From NCBI GenBank assembly GCA_002286715.1, contig NSJX01000002.1:792396-856395 (forward strand): DNA of 64,000 nucleotides, written 5' to 3'. The notes below the pieces were generated by a model. That model saw only the letters and a program-made list of their open reading frames with translations, was not told where the DNA came from and searched no databases. The DNA is from Dentipellis sp. KUC8613. Lineage: Eukaryota > Basidiomycota > Agaricomycetes > Russulales > Hericiaceae. Positions 1 to 11,460 of this stretch are shown one piece after another. The translations under genes were made by a program, and so were the position numbers. Each line of letters begins with the position of its first letter. The first letter of the stretch is position 1.

Positions 1-798
1 AATAGATCATGGGCACGAGAGAGAGCCAGAACCTGACAAGCTACCTCAGCCTGAGGCTTTGCGTTCACTTTCACATGAATGACTTACATAGATGCCATCG
101 TAATTCTTAATTGTCGTCCATTTGGCGTCAGCAAAATCATTAAGGCATTTTAAGGGCGCATATACTCACCTATGTCGACGGGCATTACCACCAGAGAGAC
201 TAGTCGTTACCCACATCCAGGGTATGTTACAAACGATATACAGAATCATGAGGACGTCGTGCACATCGTGGTCATCGTTTGAGGTGATATACACCCAGCC
301 GCCACAGCTGAGGGTACGGACCATTCCCGTCACAAGAAGGACAGTTGGCTTAGACGAAGTAGGGAAGTTGCGCCGCGCGAGCAAGTACGACAAGGCAAGA
401 ACGGCGAAACGCGGTCCTAACGCGGTCCTGTCAGCTGAACGCACGAAGATAGTCTTGGTCTTGCACATACCTGAATTGAGCGCAATTAGGATTTGAAACA
501 CGTTGCGTTCTGGGTACCAGTCCCCAATCCTATGCAAATGAGGATGAATGGTCAGAATATCCTTCCGCAAGTCAAACGCGTCGCGTCCGCGTTTCTGGTT
601 CTAACAGGCTCACGTTGCAGAAACGCTAGGAAACCATTCCTGCGGCCAACCCGCGACGCCATTCTTCACAATCTTCTTATAGTGGAGGCCGCAGCCGATG
701 AGCAAGGCAGCAGCGAAGGCGGAGAACGAGAGAACGTTGTGAACACGCGCGAACGATGACGCGCTGACCGTAGACGCGCCGGCGCCGGGCGACGGCAT
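1..798 (-). CDS. Frag1/DRAM/Sfk1-family membrane protein (3' end not resolved)
   Basis: A multi-pass membrane protein of the Frag1/DRAM/Sfk1 (PGAP2/CWH43-N) type; relatives act in GPI-anchor lipid handling or plasma-membrane phosphoinositide signalling. The ATG is at 798. Exon 1 ends in EWFPSVSAT, exon 2 gives IGDWYPERNVFQILIALNSG, and exon 3 (from about 408 downwards) starts PRFAVLALSYLLA and runs to MILYIVCNIPWMW near 225. The EWFPSVSATIGDxxPER block, then the hydrophobic FQILIAL and PRF segments, is the family hallmark. The reading past about 220 is unclear: the last exon or exons may lie before base 1, so the span to the window edge is a placeholder. The gene is divergent from the GST. 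The family call is firm; the exact function is inferred. Confidence 0.72.
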
Positions 799-1126
799 GT
801 TGAGATGTCAGTAGAGCACTATACAACAAGTAGATGCGGAGCGAGTAGGAGGTGGTGAAGGGGATCAACAACAACAAGATGGCAATAATCCGAGTTTACA
901 AATGGGGAGACAGCGCTGCTTGCCTCAACTATGGAAGTACTTTGTCATTTCGAGTGTCTCGGCTTGTCCGTCCCTGCCGGAATGTCCCGTACCACACCGC
1001 TGACCCGGGCCCTCGCAGCGACGATCTGCCAGTGCATATATACTTACTGCAGCTGCATGGTCAAGCTGCACAATAAAATGGCCACGATTGGTTTCTTGGA
1101 CGGCGCTGGACATCGAGACGACCATC

Positions 1127-1134
1127 TATATAAA
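1127..1134 (+). promoter_or_regulatory. TATA-like box with no assigned gene
   Basis: TATATAAA lies in the 629-bp gap between the divergent Sfk1-type gene and the GST. It is about 300 bp upstream of the GST ATG, too far for its main core promoter. No convincing gene starts just downstream, so it may be chance or serve an unseen transcript. Confidence 0.2.
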
Positions 1135-1377
1135 GCTTCGCTACCGCAAGCACTGACACCAGGCACCCAACCGTCATCAGACTATACAGAAGCAGTGACT
1201 GCGCACCGAGAGCGCCTGTCATATGGTGCGCAGATGGCAGCGTCTGCGAAGGAGGATGTATACACTAGATCCCCAGCGACATCAGTTTCATCGACACGGC
1301 ACCTGATAATCGCCGTGTGAGCTGGGTGGTATGACTCACTAATTCCAATATGCTTGCTAAGTTCTCATCCATCTACT

Positions 1378-1383
1378 TATAAA
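1378..1383 (+). promoter_or_regulatory. TATA box of the GST gene
   Basis: TATAAA sits 45 bp upstream of the proposed GST start at 1428, a usual fungal core-promoter position. It supports 1428 as the start rather than the longer open frame beginning at 1354, which would lie upstream of the box. Confidence 0.45.
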
Positions 1384-1427
1384 GGTATAGCAGCCAGAGG
1401 TGCATTGACTCCAACCCCTCGCAAACC

Positions 1428-2265
1428 ATGTCCAAACCCATCCTTTTCTACGACATCCCCGATAAAGCGTGGTCGGGACAGAGTTGGTCTCCTAACACTT
1501 GGAGGACGAAGTATGCATGGTTTGGCCCATCGAATCATCTGCCATCGCGCTCATCGTGCTCCGGTACACCACAGAATCTGCCTGAATATCAAAGGTCTGC
1601 CGTTCAAGACCGTGTATGTCGAATATCCCGACATCGCACGGGTCTGCAAGGAGATCGGCGCAGAACCGACGGACACACGGGATGGTGAACCCCTCTACAC
1701 CCTCCCAGTCATCCAGGATCCGAACACTGGCGCCGTAATCTCTGATTCGTACAACATCGCTCAGTACCTTGACGAGAAGTACCCCACAACACCGCAGCTC
1801 ATCCCCCCAGGGACCGAGGCCTTCCAGCGGATGTTCGTCAGCGTCTACGGGCAGAAGACGCGGGGGCCCATCTACAAGCTCATCGTCGTCCCCGTCTGCA
1901 ACCAGCTTCCCCCGCGCAGCGCGCAATACTTCCGCGAGACGCGCACCAAGGCGCTCCAGATGAGCCTCGAGGACTTCGCGCCGAAGCCGGGACAGGAGAC
2001 CGAGGAGATGTGGAAGGCGCTGCGGACTGTCTACTCCCAGGTCCACAGCTGGCTCAGCGCGAACGGCGAGGACAAGCTATACTTCATGGGAGATAAGCCT
2101 GTATGGGCTGATGCTGTGCTGTTGTCGGCGCTGCTCTGGCTCAGAGTCATTCCGGGGTTGGAGGATTTGAAGGAATGGAAGGAGCTCTTGGCTGCGGATG
2201 GCGGGAGGTGGGGGAGACTGTTGCAGGCCTCGGAGAACCTGACGAAAGGAGGCGAAAGTGCGTAG
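1428..2265 (+). CDS. Glutathione S-transferase, fungal GSTFuA/etherase-like
   Basis: Predicted soluble GST of 257 residues. Exon 1 is 1428-1510; a 64-nt GTATGC...CAG intron (1511-1574) is removed; exon 2 is 1575-2265. The splice gives SPNTWRTKICLNIKGLPF, the typical N-terminal thioredoxin-fold start of agaricomycete Ure2p/etherase-related GSTs. It is followed by TLPVIQDPNTGAVISDS, which contains the cis-Pro glutathione-binding VI.D motif and the conserved Ser pair, then YNIAQYLDEKYP. The C-terminal helical domain is present (FMGDKPVWADAVLLSALLWL). These enzymes conjugate, reduce or bind glutathione adducts and wood-derived phenolics; substrate specificity cannot be read from sequence. It lies beside redox enzymes that may share a detoxification role. 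Confidence 0.88.
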
Positions 2266-2550
2266 TCATACCAATTGAACCCACTAATGTATATAATACT
2301 GCACATGCCGATGATGCAGCTTTTCTTGTTTAGATACGACGCGTCAAGGAAGTGCGAAATTGTGAGACTGGGGCACCATTTTTCCTTTGGTATGTACTAG
2401 TAATGCTTTGAGACATTCAGTAGCCCCGAAAAGTGCTTCTCGATGACTCCGATTCCAGGATGGCGTCCAACTTGTTGTTACACAACAATTATATAGGACA
2501 AGGCATTTACATGATGGTATGTGGCTCCCCTGCACCTTCTAAGCTGCCAT
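2266..2550. other. Convergent intergenic spacer, GST/GMC
   Basis: About 285 bp between the 3' ends of the GST and GMC genes. Presumably holds both polyadenylation regions; nothing else was recognised. Confidence 0.4.
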
Positions 2551-5393
2551 CTAGAGAACCCAGGCTGCCTTGATAATATTGGCCGCCTATGAGAACACCA
2601 GCCTGCGTGAGCCATGAATATGCATTTCGAGAACGATCCACATACCTTCTCAGCGATGGCATAGACTGTAGCTTGAGGATGGCACGACAGTTGCTGGTTG
2701 GCGCCGTTAGATCGATGTTCCAAAACCGTACCTCCAATTCACTCACCATGGGAATGATGGAGGCGTCGACCTAGACACGAATTCTCAGCTGACCTGGGCC
2801 AGATGAATAAACTCCACGACAAACTCACCACCCGCAGATTCTTCGTCCCGTACACCCTTAGCTCCGGGTCCACAACACCGCCATCGCTCCTCGGGAGCAT
2901 CGCAGCCGAGCCAAGCGGATGAAAAATCGGCTGCACAGTATCCCTGCACCACCTCCGCAGCGCCTCGTCGTCCTCCAAGACCTCCTCAGACGGATCGAAC
3001 AACTTCATCCCCTCGTGGTAGAACGGCTCCTTCTTTACAAATCTCCGGGCGAACCTGGTCGCCACCACCAGGACGTCCAGGTCGATGGGATTCTGGAAGT
3101 ACGCTGGGTCGATCGCGGGAGTGGCTAGCGGGTCGGCGGACGTGATGTGGACCGACCCGCGCGAGAGGGGGTGCAGGTTGACAAACATCAAGGTGCCGTA
3201 GTGGGCCCCTTCCGCAGGCTTCAAGGATCCCCATGGGTAGAGCCCCGGCATCTGGATAACCCTGATGTAGTATGTCCACTTGAGTAAGCGGATTGCTCCG
3301 ATGGAATTGGCTATGGACGTACTCGAGTTGAACTTGTTCCGGGTGGGCGAACCACTTGCGCAGGTACGGGTATTGCTTGGCATAGGTCGGGTTCGACAGC
3401 ATGCTGGTGTCGTCGCCGAAGGCGTACTGCAGGCGCAGGAGATCCGCGGCCTCGGTCACGACGTCGAGGGGGAGAAAGCCGAAGGCGGACATTACGGACG
3501 AGAGCATGCCTCGTTTTTCCTCCGCGCTGCGCGAGTATTCAGCGAAAGTGGATGGAGGCCGGATTCACGACATAGATGCTTACTACAGTCGAACCTCTTG
3601 GGCCAGCCTCTGCGGGTCCTGCAGGCACTCGTATGTTTCGATGTCTTTGCTGACTCCGAAAGCGAATGGGACGTAGCAGTGATCCTGTGGTCCAGAGGAT
3701 ATTCAAAGACGAACGAACGGGAGGGCGGGGGGAGTTGTTCACATACCTCTGAAAACATAGACGAACGTGGAGGAGACCGTGAGCAGCGAATGGCTGGTAT
3801 AAGAGAGACTATAGAGCGTACGCAGGTTCTCGCCCACACCAGGCAGATCGACGACTTGCGCGATGCCGTGTTCCTCCAAGACATCGTGCTTCCCGATGCC
3901 TGCATGTCGGCGTTAGCGATCCTTCATATAGGAGCTCAGTTGCCGAGCATACCTGAAAGTTCAAGGAGTTGAGGGGTCTGATACGAACCTATGGCGAAGT
4001 CAGAGACAGTCCATTTTGCAAACCTTCCACAGACGAACCTGCAGCTAGGATCACTTCTCGCGAGGCCTTAGCCATGACCGTCTCTCCATCCTTCACAAAT
4101 TCGACGCCCATAGCTGTGACTTCCCCATCAGCGCCAGGTTCGAGGAGAACGCGCGTGGCATGTGCGCCAGTAATGATGACAAAGTTCTTCTTGTCGATAT
4201 TTGGTTCGTAATGGGCCTGCAGAACGAGGTCGGCCAAGCGATGTGATATAAATCATACGACAACTACGCACCGTCGCTGCGTAGCTGCGCTTCATCTTCG
4301 AAGGGTCGACGCTAAACGCAGAAGTCGACGCACCGCTGTTCACACCACCACCCTGTAATCCATCGATATTCGTCCTTAAGTGCATAACCTCATATACGAT
4401 AGATAAAATACTCACAGCTTCTGTGCTGACGGAGGCACCGTGCTTGACCAGACTCTCCAAAAATGGCTTGTGAAGAACATTGTACCACGCCGGGAAAGAT
4501 TTGTGCAGAGGTCCATCGTGGCCGTGGAATTCATGGGTGTAGCCGGTCCAGTATTGCTCTACGATATCGTTCGTAGGAGGGGTGTATGTTTCCGACTGTG
4601 AACAAAATAATAAATTAATGGGCTTGAGATCCATAATGGAGAGTATCATACACCTTCTTCATATACTTCAAAAACTCCTTCCAGTTCCATCCAGGGTTGC
4701 CGAGCGATTCAATCGCTATGATCATCACAAAATTCAGCATCGAAAACAACCATTGGTTGCAATGAGACTCTTGCCGTTGTATTCCTCAGCCGATGCCCTG
4801 AATGCTTCAGTGCTCGTTCCGTCCAAGATACCACGTCTTGAAAATCATACCTATCATTCACCATAAAGTTGATCTGCATCAAGTCGAGGGAGGTCGGCGA
4901 TAGGACCCGAAGCTGATGATTTCTATGCTTACGGCGGTAGAGCCTCCAATCGCCTTCCCTCTGTCAACTGTCCTTAGTAGGGCGAAGAGGAGCCTGCAGA
5001 ACGAGATACTCGCGTACCTAGCTTGAGAAATCCTGCGATTGTTTGCGGCCGCCTGAGGCACGGTCTTGTATCCCCAGTCGAGCACAGGGTGACCCAAGCT
5101 TTGACCAGCCATACCTGTTGGGCATTACCATACCGAGGTCTGCGTCTCAAGCATGTCCACTTACCTGGTATATCAACGATTGGTTCGTTCGATGTATATT
5201 CTCCTGCTTCCAAGATGCCAACGACCACATCCTTGTCCTCAGCGAGGCTACAAACAATAATTAGCTTGCCACGTTGGATGCATTGAAAAGCAATGGGGTA
5301 CCGAGACGCTAGAGTCAAGCCCGCGGGGCCAGTACCCACGATCAAATAGTCGAAGAGGGTAGCAGAAAATTCCTTCGAGGTAGCAACAACCAT
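2551..5393 (-). CDS. GMC oxidoreductase (aryl-alcohol oxidase/choline dehydrogenase-like)
   Basis: FAD-dependent glucose-methanol-choline oxidoreductase. Members oxidise alcohols and can produce hydrogen peroxide during lignin decay. The ATG is at 5393, followed by FDYLIVGTGPAGLTLASR (dinucleotide-binding GxGxxG). Splicing joins LAEDKDVVVGILEAGEYT, then GKAIGGSTA, PSREVILAAG-type and GIGKHDVLEEHGI segments and the C-terminal GMC_oxred_C domain. Both active-site positions are kept: the first His in QPIFHPLGSAAM, the second in LSCHPQATVYAIAEK. The last exons are tiny: VDASIIPM at 2747-2770, 2646-2693, and AANIIKAAWVL-stop at 2551-2586. More than ten introns are needed, which explains the fragmented frames. 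No clear signal peptide is seen, so an intracellular or non-classical location is possible. The exact substrate is unknown. Confidence 0.87.
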
Positions 5394-6736
5394 GGCGCAG
5401 TGAGGATCTGTTGGTGTTTGAGGACACGTCTACAGGCAGTAGACAGTCTTTAAGTGCGGGCAGCCAGCCAGCCGCGGTGAACAAAAAATGCCCGAATGCT
5501 TCGATGAACACATCGCACAGCTGGCCTTGACCTCGTCAAAGGCCGACAATCAATACAAAAGTCCCGCATCGATCGCCGCCCATGTCCTCGACGACGTGGT
5601 GCTTCTGTGCGGCGGACAAACAGAGCAGTAAGCCTGTCGTGGTAATAGAGTGAACGAAGTGGTTGAAAACGGCGCCCATGTCATTTCAGAGGTGTCGTCG
5701 AGACTCGTGTGATACAAGGAAGCCTTTACCGCCACCGAGACTGTAACAAGGGCCAGATAAGATAGCATAAGCATTTACCAAAGACACAATGAACGTCAGA
5801 TTCACCAGGTGTTTCAAGGAGACTTTGCTTTGAAATAGTCGAATCCGCTCGGTCCAGACAATTGAATTGAGCACCAGTGAGTAATCCGACAGAGTCCGAC
5901 TCGTGTACGGGACCTACTTGACGCCTAGCTATGATTGGAGAGGCCGTGGCTCGTGGCCTTGAAACCGCTAAACACGAGTGCCTTAAGAGAATTTATTATT
6001 CATCAGCTGCGCTCTCCGAGTGACGCGTCCAAGGGGCACGAAGTATAAGCGCTGGAGCGCATCAAAGTGGTTCGTCGCTCTCCATGCGTACCATTAGGTG
6101 TTGTAAAGGAAATTGTGGTCCGCTGATGTATCTGTGACACTTTGTCTCCCCAGCAGGAATTTGCGCTGCCGCGTGGCCTCAGACCCCACTCAGGTTGAAG
6201 CGTGCTTCCTCGACGATGTTTTGAACAGGCTCGATGGTATATTTGCTCGTTTAGAGGTCAAGATGATGATGACGGACATGCACCTGTGAGTGCTAGGATC
6301 AAATGATCATGGCCAGTTAATTCCGACTTGTAACTTGGAACAGTTGGTCGAGACGGACTCACCAGGCCGTGTAGAGTACGAGTCATACCTTATTAGGCTC
6401 CAACAGGATTGGAGAGATTTTCCTGGGAGCTCACTTACGAATTCTGGCAGAGCACGCCATATCGCCCTAAATCAAGGTCAACTCCCATCGAAATCTCTCT
6501 ATTCTTGTCGGTATATTCATGGAACTCCGCTCTCGGCAAGTGAGCGCCTTCGCTGATACGCCATCCAGTAGACCGTCTACAAAACACGTACTGGAGCAGC
6601 CTGTTCATTTAAAGACGATCAAATATACACAGCATCTGGGATAAGAACGCCGCGTCCCTCATTCAGACGCCCGCGAAAATTATAAGATGACGCACGCAAC
6701 GGTATCCCGACGCTCCAACGATTCGAGCAGGTCACC
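5394..6736. other. 1.3-kb interval without a confident gene
   Basis: Lies between the divergent GMC and DFR-like genes. On the minus strand, about 5550-5874, a hydrophobic stretch (QSKVSLKHLVNLTFIVSL) with a possible intron resembles part of a fungal multi-pass protein. I could not join it into a gene with a start and a full set of helices. The rest shows nothing beyond presumptive promoters. Confidence 0.3.
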
Positions 6737-8153
6737 ATGACTTTAGTCTTGGTAAGGCTACGCTGCCCTGTTACACGATTAGTGGCCCTTATGTCGTGCT
6801 ACGCCTGTCCTCGTTAATAGGTCACAGGAGCTACAGGCTTCATAGGAGCAACCGTCATCGACAAGCTTCTCGAAGCTGGCTACAATGTTCGAGGGTCAGT
6901 AACCTATCGGCTTGTCACATATACGCGCTGATTTACCTTGTTCATCCTGCTGCTAAGAACTGCGCGATCTCAGAAGATAGACAAGCTTCGAGCCGCATAC
7001 AAATCATACGGCGACAAGTTTGAGGCAGTCGTCGTGGACGACATCGCCTTGTCCGACTGGACAGACGCTTTGCGAGGTATGCGGACCCGTATTTTAAGTA
7101 TGCAGTGCCAGGCTTTATGGGTATCTTCTACTTCCTAGGCGTGCGCGCATTAATCCACATCGCGTCTCCGCTCGGTAACGGTGACGCACCAGAATATGTC
7201 CTTCGGGTAATTGTACCTATCCTGCATGCAGAACTCGTACTGATCTGGAGGCAAAACGCAGAGCGCGGTCGAAGGCACCCGCAAGGTGCTCGAAGCAGCT
7301 GGCGCCGCGGGTGTGCAAAAGGTCGTTTTTACGGGCAGTATCTCTGCAACGTATGACTCAAGTAAGACCGTCTGGCGTGATTTACTTGTGTCGGAAGCCT
7401 GTGAGTCGCATCGTTGTCATCGATTTCTTCTATAACTAAGAGCAGTACTCACCTTTGCCCTATTGCTTCAGCTTGGAACCCTTTGAAGCGAGAGGATGCG
7501 CTGAAGCCCGATGCCACCCTCATAGAATACTACTCCGTTTCTAAAAAGCTCGCAGAAGAAGAGGTATGGAAGTTCGCCAAAGAACACCCAGAGGTCGACG
7601 TCACCGCCAGTTAGTCTTCCCCTCGATCGCATCACTATCCTGCTTGACATCGTCGGTTTTCCTGACAGTTCTCCCGACATATGTATACGGGCCACTCAGC
7701 CCGCATCATGTCGACAGGGCCACTGCCTTCGTGAAAACGACGAATTCCTTGATCCTACTCATGTTCAACGAAAAACGGCCTTTTTCGGAGCTCGCACAGA
7801 TGCTGGACTTCATTGTCCCCGGGTTCATCCACATTGAGGACGTCGCAACTGCTCATGTACGCGCGCTCGCAATGCCGCGGTCCCGAACACCCAAACGCGT
7901 CATCGCGAATGGTGGACACATGGACCTGAAGGACGCAATAGAGCATCTTGCGAAGGTACGCCCGCAGCTGAGGGATACGTTGCCAGATGTCTCTACTGTG
8001 GCAAGGAGGGATCCACATCTTCGGTTCGATGGGAGTACGATGCAGACAGTACTGGGGATGCAGGACTTGAAGAGCTGGCAAGAGACGCTGGAGGATGCAG
8101 TCGATGATATCCTGTCACTGCAAGAGCAAGCAAGTCGCGAGGCTCAAGCATGA
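6737..8153 (+). CDS. NAD-dependent epimerase/dehydratase (dihydroflavonol-4-reductase-like)
   Basis: Extended short-chain dehydrogenase of the DFR/ketoreductase type, reducing carbonyls with NAD(P)H. Exon 1 is only 15 nt (MTLVL, 6737-6751). Exon 2 (6821-6894) supplies VTGATGFIGATVIDKLLEAG, the TGxxGxxG cofactor motif. Later exons give VRALIHIASPL, VEGTRKVLEAAGAAGVQKVV, FTGSISATYDSSKTVW, then the catalytic YYSVSK (YxxxK). The C-terminal exon contains YGPLSPHHV and FIHIEDVATAHVRAL, typical of the family, and ends at 8153. The frame stays open across all proposed GT-AG introns. The gene is convergent with the neighbouring SDR. The physiological substrate is unknown; a role in aromatic-ketone or aldehyde reduction is inference from the neighbourhood. 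Confidence 0.88.
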
Positions 8154-8270
8154 TGAATATGAGGTTCTTACCAATCTTCTGCCTCGTAAACTCTGTGTTC
8201 GATAAAATCCAGCGCGTATGTAGATATCAATGTATTTGTAAGTGGTGCATCGTATGCAGATGGTCCAAAT

Positions 8271-9444
8271 TTAAGATGGGCAAAGACCACCATCGCAGCT
8301 AATCTAATAAAAAGAGGTGAGTAATAAGGAAAAGCCGTGTTATAGCACAGTATGATTGATGCACTGACGGTTTGGCCGGTGATGTAACCTGCTTTCTCCG
8401 AAGCAAGGAACGACACTAAAGCGGCTATCTCCTCGGGCTCTCCACTGCGAGAGATGGATAACTTCTCCAAGATCTGATAAATTTTGTTCAGGATTTCCCA
8501 GTGCAGATGGCTTTGCTCGTGAAATTCATACCATCTTTACATATGTTCCAGAGGGAAGACTCATCAGCTCGTCTATTTCGCGTGTCGCCTCGTCATCTGC
8601 AGAGTGGATTCGAAGGGCGGTCCCAAGGGTGAGCAGACCCAGACTCACAAAGTGGTGTAGGTGTGAATCCGGGAGCATAGGCATTGACCGTGATGTTATG
8701 TTTCCCCAGTTCGGCAGCTAGGCAGATGGTTATTCAAAGACACAGAAGAACCGATGTCGATGCAAAGACCTTACCAGCAACTTGTGTGAGTCCTCTCACC
8801 GCATGCTTGGAGGCACAGTATGCCGACCCGACGGGAAATGGTATCTTTGCCGCGGCAGATGAGGCCCCTGCCACCACAGAAGACGTAAGCGAGGGGCTGT
8901 TCAGAAAACATATAAAGCTGTGGACTTGCCAATGATACGACCGCCTCTGCCTTGAGCGATCATTTGGATCCCGGCATACTTGTAACAGAGCATGGGTCCT
9001 CGGACATTGATAGCATAGATGCGATCGAAGTCTTCCACCTTCACTATAAGGTCGGTTCTCAGACGTCGTGCAAGCGAGAACAGGATCTCGCGCTTACTCT
9101 CGATCAACGGGCATATGTGATGGATCCCTGCATTTGCAACCATCTTCGTTCGATGAGGGAACGTTACTCATGAGCGAGTCTGAGTAACGGCTCACAACGT
9201 CAAGGCTGCCCAAACGATCCACAGTATCTTCCACCATCTTCTTTACTTCGTCTTCTTGCGTAACATCGGCTGGAACTGCACAGGCCTTTCTACCCTTTTC
9301 TGTTATCTCGGCGACAAGACGCTCGAGTTCGAACGACTTGGAGCCCAAGTCATTGACCGCAACATCAAAGCCGTCGTCGGCTAGACGCAGAGCAATGGCA
9401 CGTCCAATTCCTTGAGCAGCGCCTGTGATGAGAGCGACCGGCAT
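8271..9444 (-). CDS. Short-chain dehydrogenase/reductase (diacetyl reductase/butanediol dehydrogenase-like)
   Basis: Classical SDR. The start at 9444 gives MPVALITGAAQGIGRAIALR, the cofactor-binding TGxxxGIG motif. Later segments are PADVTQEDEV, the NAG motif in MVANAGIHH, and FDRIYAINVRGPMLCYKY. The catalytic Tyr and Lys are in YCASKHAVRG (near 8800-8825). The final part is GEPEEIAALVSFLASEKAGY-ITGQT, spliced to ISCDGGLCPS-stop at 8271-8303, the usual TGQxxxxDGG ending. Introns are short GT-AG. It reduces or oxidises small hydroxy/keto compounds with NAD(P)H; acetoin/diacetyl is the nearest family theme but the true substrate is unproven. It belongs to the 1.4-9.4 kb redox block. Confidence 0.87.
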
Positions 9445-10536
9445 GACGAAGGGTATCCGAGTATCGAGCGATGGTGGATCATTGCACCACACTCTTTTGT
9501 TCATCCTTATATAGCTATCTGGCCTTGGCTCGCTTGGGAGATGATGTGCGCCCTCTAACTGCTCATGAGAAAAATCGAAGCGGAAGATAGGCCATGCTAC
9601 CTAACCTGATCTGACTCATCGCACGTTGACAGCAGGGCGTAGGAACGTCGATAATTATTGTCCCCCGCATCAGGTAACATAGGTCACCTGGACATAGAAG
9701 TACGGTCAAATATTTCTGGCACGCTGCCAGGAAAAGTGTCAGTAGTTACTTACCGAGCATAGAACAGATTCGAGGAAAGTAACGAGGGACACGCGTGTAG
9801 GCATTGACTCTGGTACCTAGACATACGACCGTAATCCAATCGGTAAGGTAGGTCCCACCCATATGCGAAGCCTTGCGTGATGACGATCTTTTCTGCGATT
9901 TTGACGGCCAAAATACGTGAACCCTTCGACCACATCGCCATAACATTCCCTCCAAGAACGCAATGTAGCAGAAAGAGATTGCGATTACTCACTACCTACA
10001 CGAGACAGCAGATACTTCTAAACATACGTCGACTCACTCTCCTCATGCCCCAGTCCAGAACGTATCACGTAGAATCCTGGAGATAATGGAGGGAATCAGC
10101 AACTTGGTCACTCAAATGGCGAACGATGGGAAGAGGAATCAGTTTCACAAGTTGTCTCATACCATCAACCCCAGGGCACATAGGCGTTGCACCCCTTTGG
10201 TATGAGGTGGACAGCAATCGAACGCAAATTACAGTGTAACTCATCATGGAAGAGAAGAAAGAACAGTGACTCACGTCAAGTATCGAAACGCTCAGCAAAG
10301 CCTTTGCTACATACAGCCGACTACAATCCAGCGGACCAAAGACTTGCGAGAAAGCCAGAGGAAAAATGAGGAAGTAAGGACAGAGCAACACGCGCGTCGC
10401 GTTCTGATTTTCCATCTTCGTATTTGGTACTATTTACCACGGCACGTGCCAAGTGGGGATATACCGTCATTTTAGACCCGGCGAAAGGCCTTGCACGCAC
10501 AAAGGTCAATCTGTGTTCACTACCTATGCTATAGCC
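9445..10536. other. Divergent spacer with possible degenerate membrane-protein gene (minus)
   Basis: Between the SDR and the PITH-domain gene. On the minus strand an ATG near 10415 opens a hydrophobic start (LLCPYFLIFPLAFSQ), and about 9840-9990 encodes LLHCVLGGNVMAMWSKGSRI. The latter loosely recalls the helix-plus-AxW...R segment of fungal multi-pass DUF6533-type proteins. I could not connect the pieces without in-frame stops or missing helices. It may be a decayed gene, a poorly read real gene, or noncoding. Confidence 0.25.
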
Positions 10537-11460
10537 ATGTCGCACAGTCATAACCACAACCACGATCACTGCGGTGACGAGAGCCACGACCATGACCATG
10601 ACCATGACCACCCGCAGAGCACCGGAACCCAGGACAACATCTTCATTCACATTGACCGACCCCATGTTGTCGCATTGAATGCATCAGGAGAGGGCCCGGA
10701 GGTTATTAAACCTTGGGATAAGCGTCTTGATGAAGCAGTGGTAAGCTCTGTCTACGCCCTGGTTGTATGTGCATAGCCCATGACAAGACTTGCGCAACAG
10801 TACCTCGAGTCGGATGCAGATGACCAGATGTACGGATGCTTTCTTTCAATTCCCGGCTTTTTTCACTCATGCGGCGCAGGATCATACGCATCCCGTTCAC
10901 TGGATCAGTAAAGCTTCGTGCATTGCTGCTCAAAACGGGTCCTGGAGACCAGACACCGTCGAAGGTGTCGGTGGTACGTACTCATTATGCTCGTGTGAAC
11001 AACTGTTAACTTGCCCACCTCATAAGTTCGCCAACGAAGATGATCTCGACTTCGACAATGCGTCCGATAAACAGCCTGCACAAGAGCTCACCGTTGCCCA
11101 AGGTAGAGAAGTCGGTGAATACGCACTGAAGTGTGTTGATTCTCGTACAACCATCTCCGAACCATGCTCATGCGTTCATTCTTCAGACCTGCGAAGTTCC
11201 CGAATGTCTCATCCGTGACACTATTTTTCCCGGCTTCCCAAGGAGCGGACAATATCCGCATATACTATGTCGGCTTTATGGGAACTTGGACCGAGGTACG
11301 TTCAGTTTCTTCAGCGCGATGTGTCTCGCGTCTGACGGAAGTTGTTTAGCGAAAGCGGGATCCGGTTATCACGGTGTACGAATCCCATGCCAACTTGGCA
11401 GACCACGAGAAAATCCAAGGGACTGACGGTAGCGTTGCCGCTTCGGGGAACCTGAACTAG
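10537..11460 (+). CDS. PITHD1: PITH-domain protein (PITHD1 type)
   Basis: Predicted 216 residues over six exons: 10537-10740, 10801-10829, 10880-10973, 11027-11130, 11187-11295 and 11350-11460. The PITH domain, named for the proteasome-interacting region of thioredoxin-like TXNL1, covers most of the protein. Landmarks are RPHVVALNASGEGPEVIKPW, LESDADDQMIIRIPFTGSVK, FANEDDLDFDNASDKQPAQE, VAQGREVGEYALKPAKFPNV, VTLFFPASQGADNIRIYYVG and RKRDPVITVYESHANLADHE. The first 25 residues are a His/Asp-rich tract (HDHDHDHDHP) that could bind metal. Family members are cytosolic and linked to proteasome or transcription control; the fungal role is uncharacterised. It is convergent with MED25, with 185 bp between the stops. 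Confidence 0.93.

Noticed and set aside
1150..1320. A small secreted-protein gene downstream of the TATATAAA at 1127
   Set aside because: No signal peptide or splice-supported frame was found there; the 129-codon frame is motif-free.
5550..5874. A DUF6534/receptor-like gene on the minus strand
   Set aside because: Only one or two hydrophobic segments can be read; no complete start-to-stop model could be built, so it is described only as an interval.
10141..10260. Another C/D-box pair (ATGATGA...CTGA) on the minus strand
   Set aside because: Single copy, no terminal stem, no repeat, and such motifs occur by chance at this spacing.
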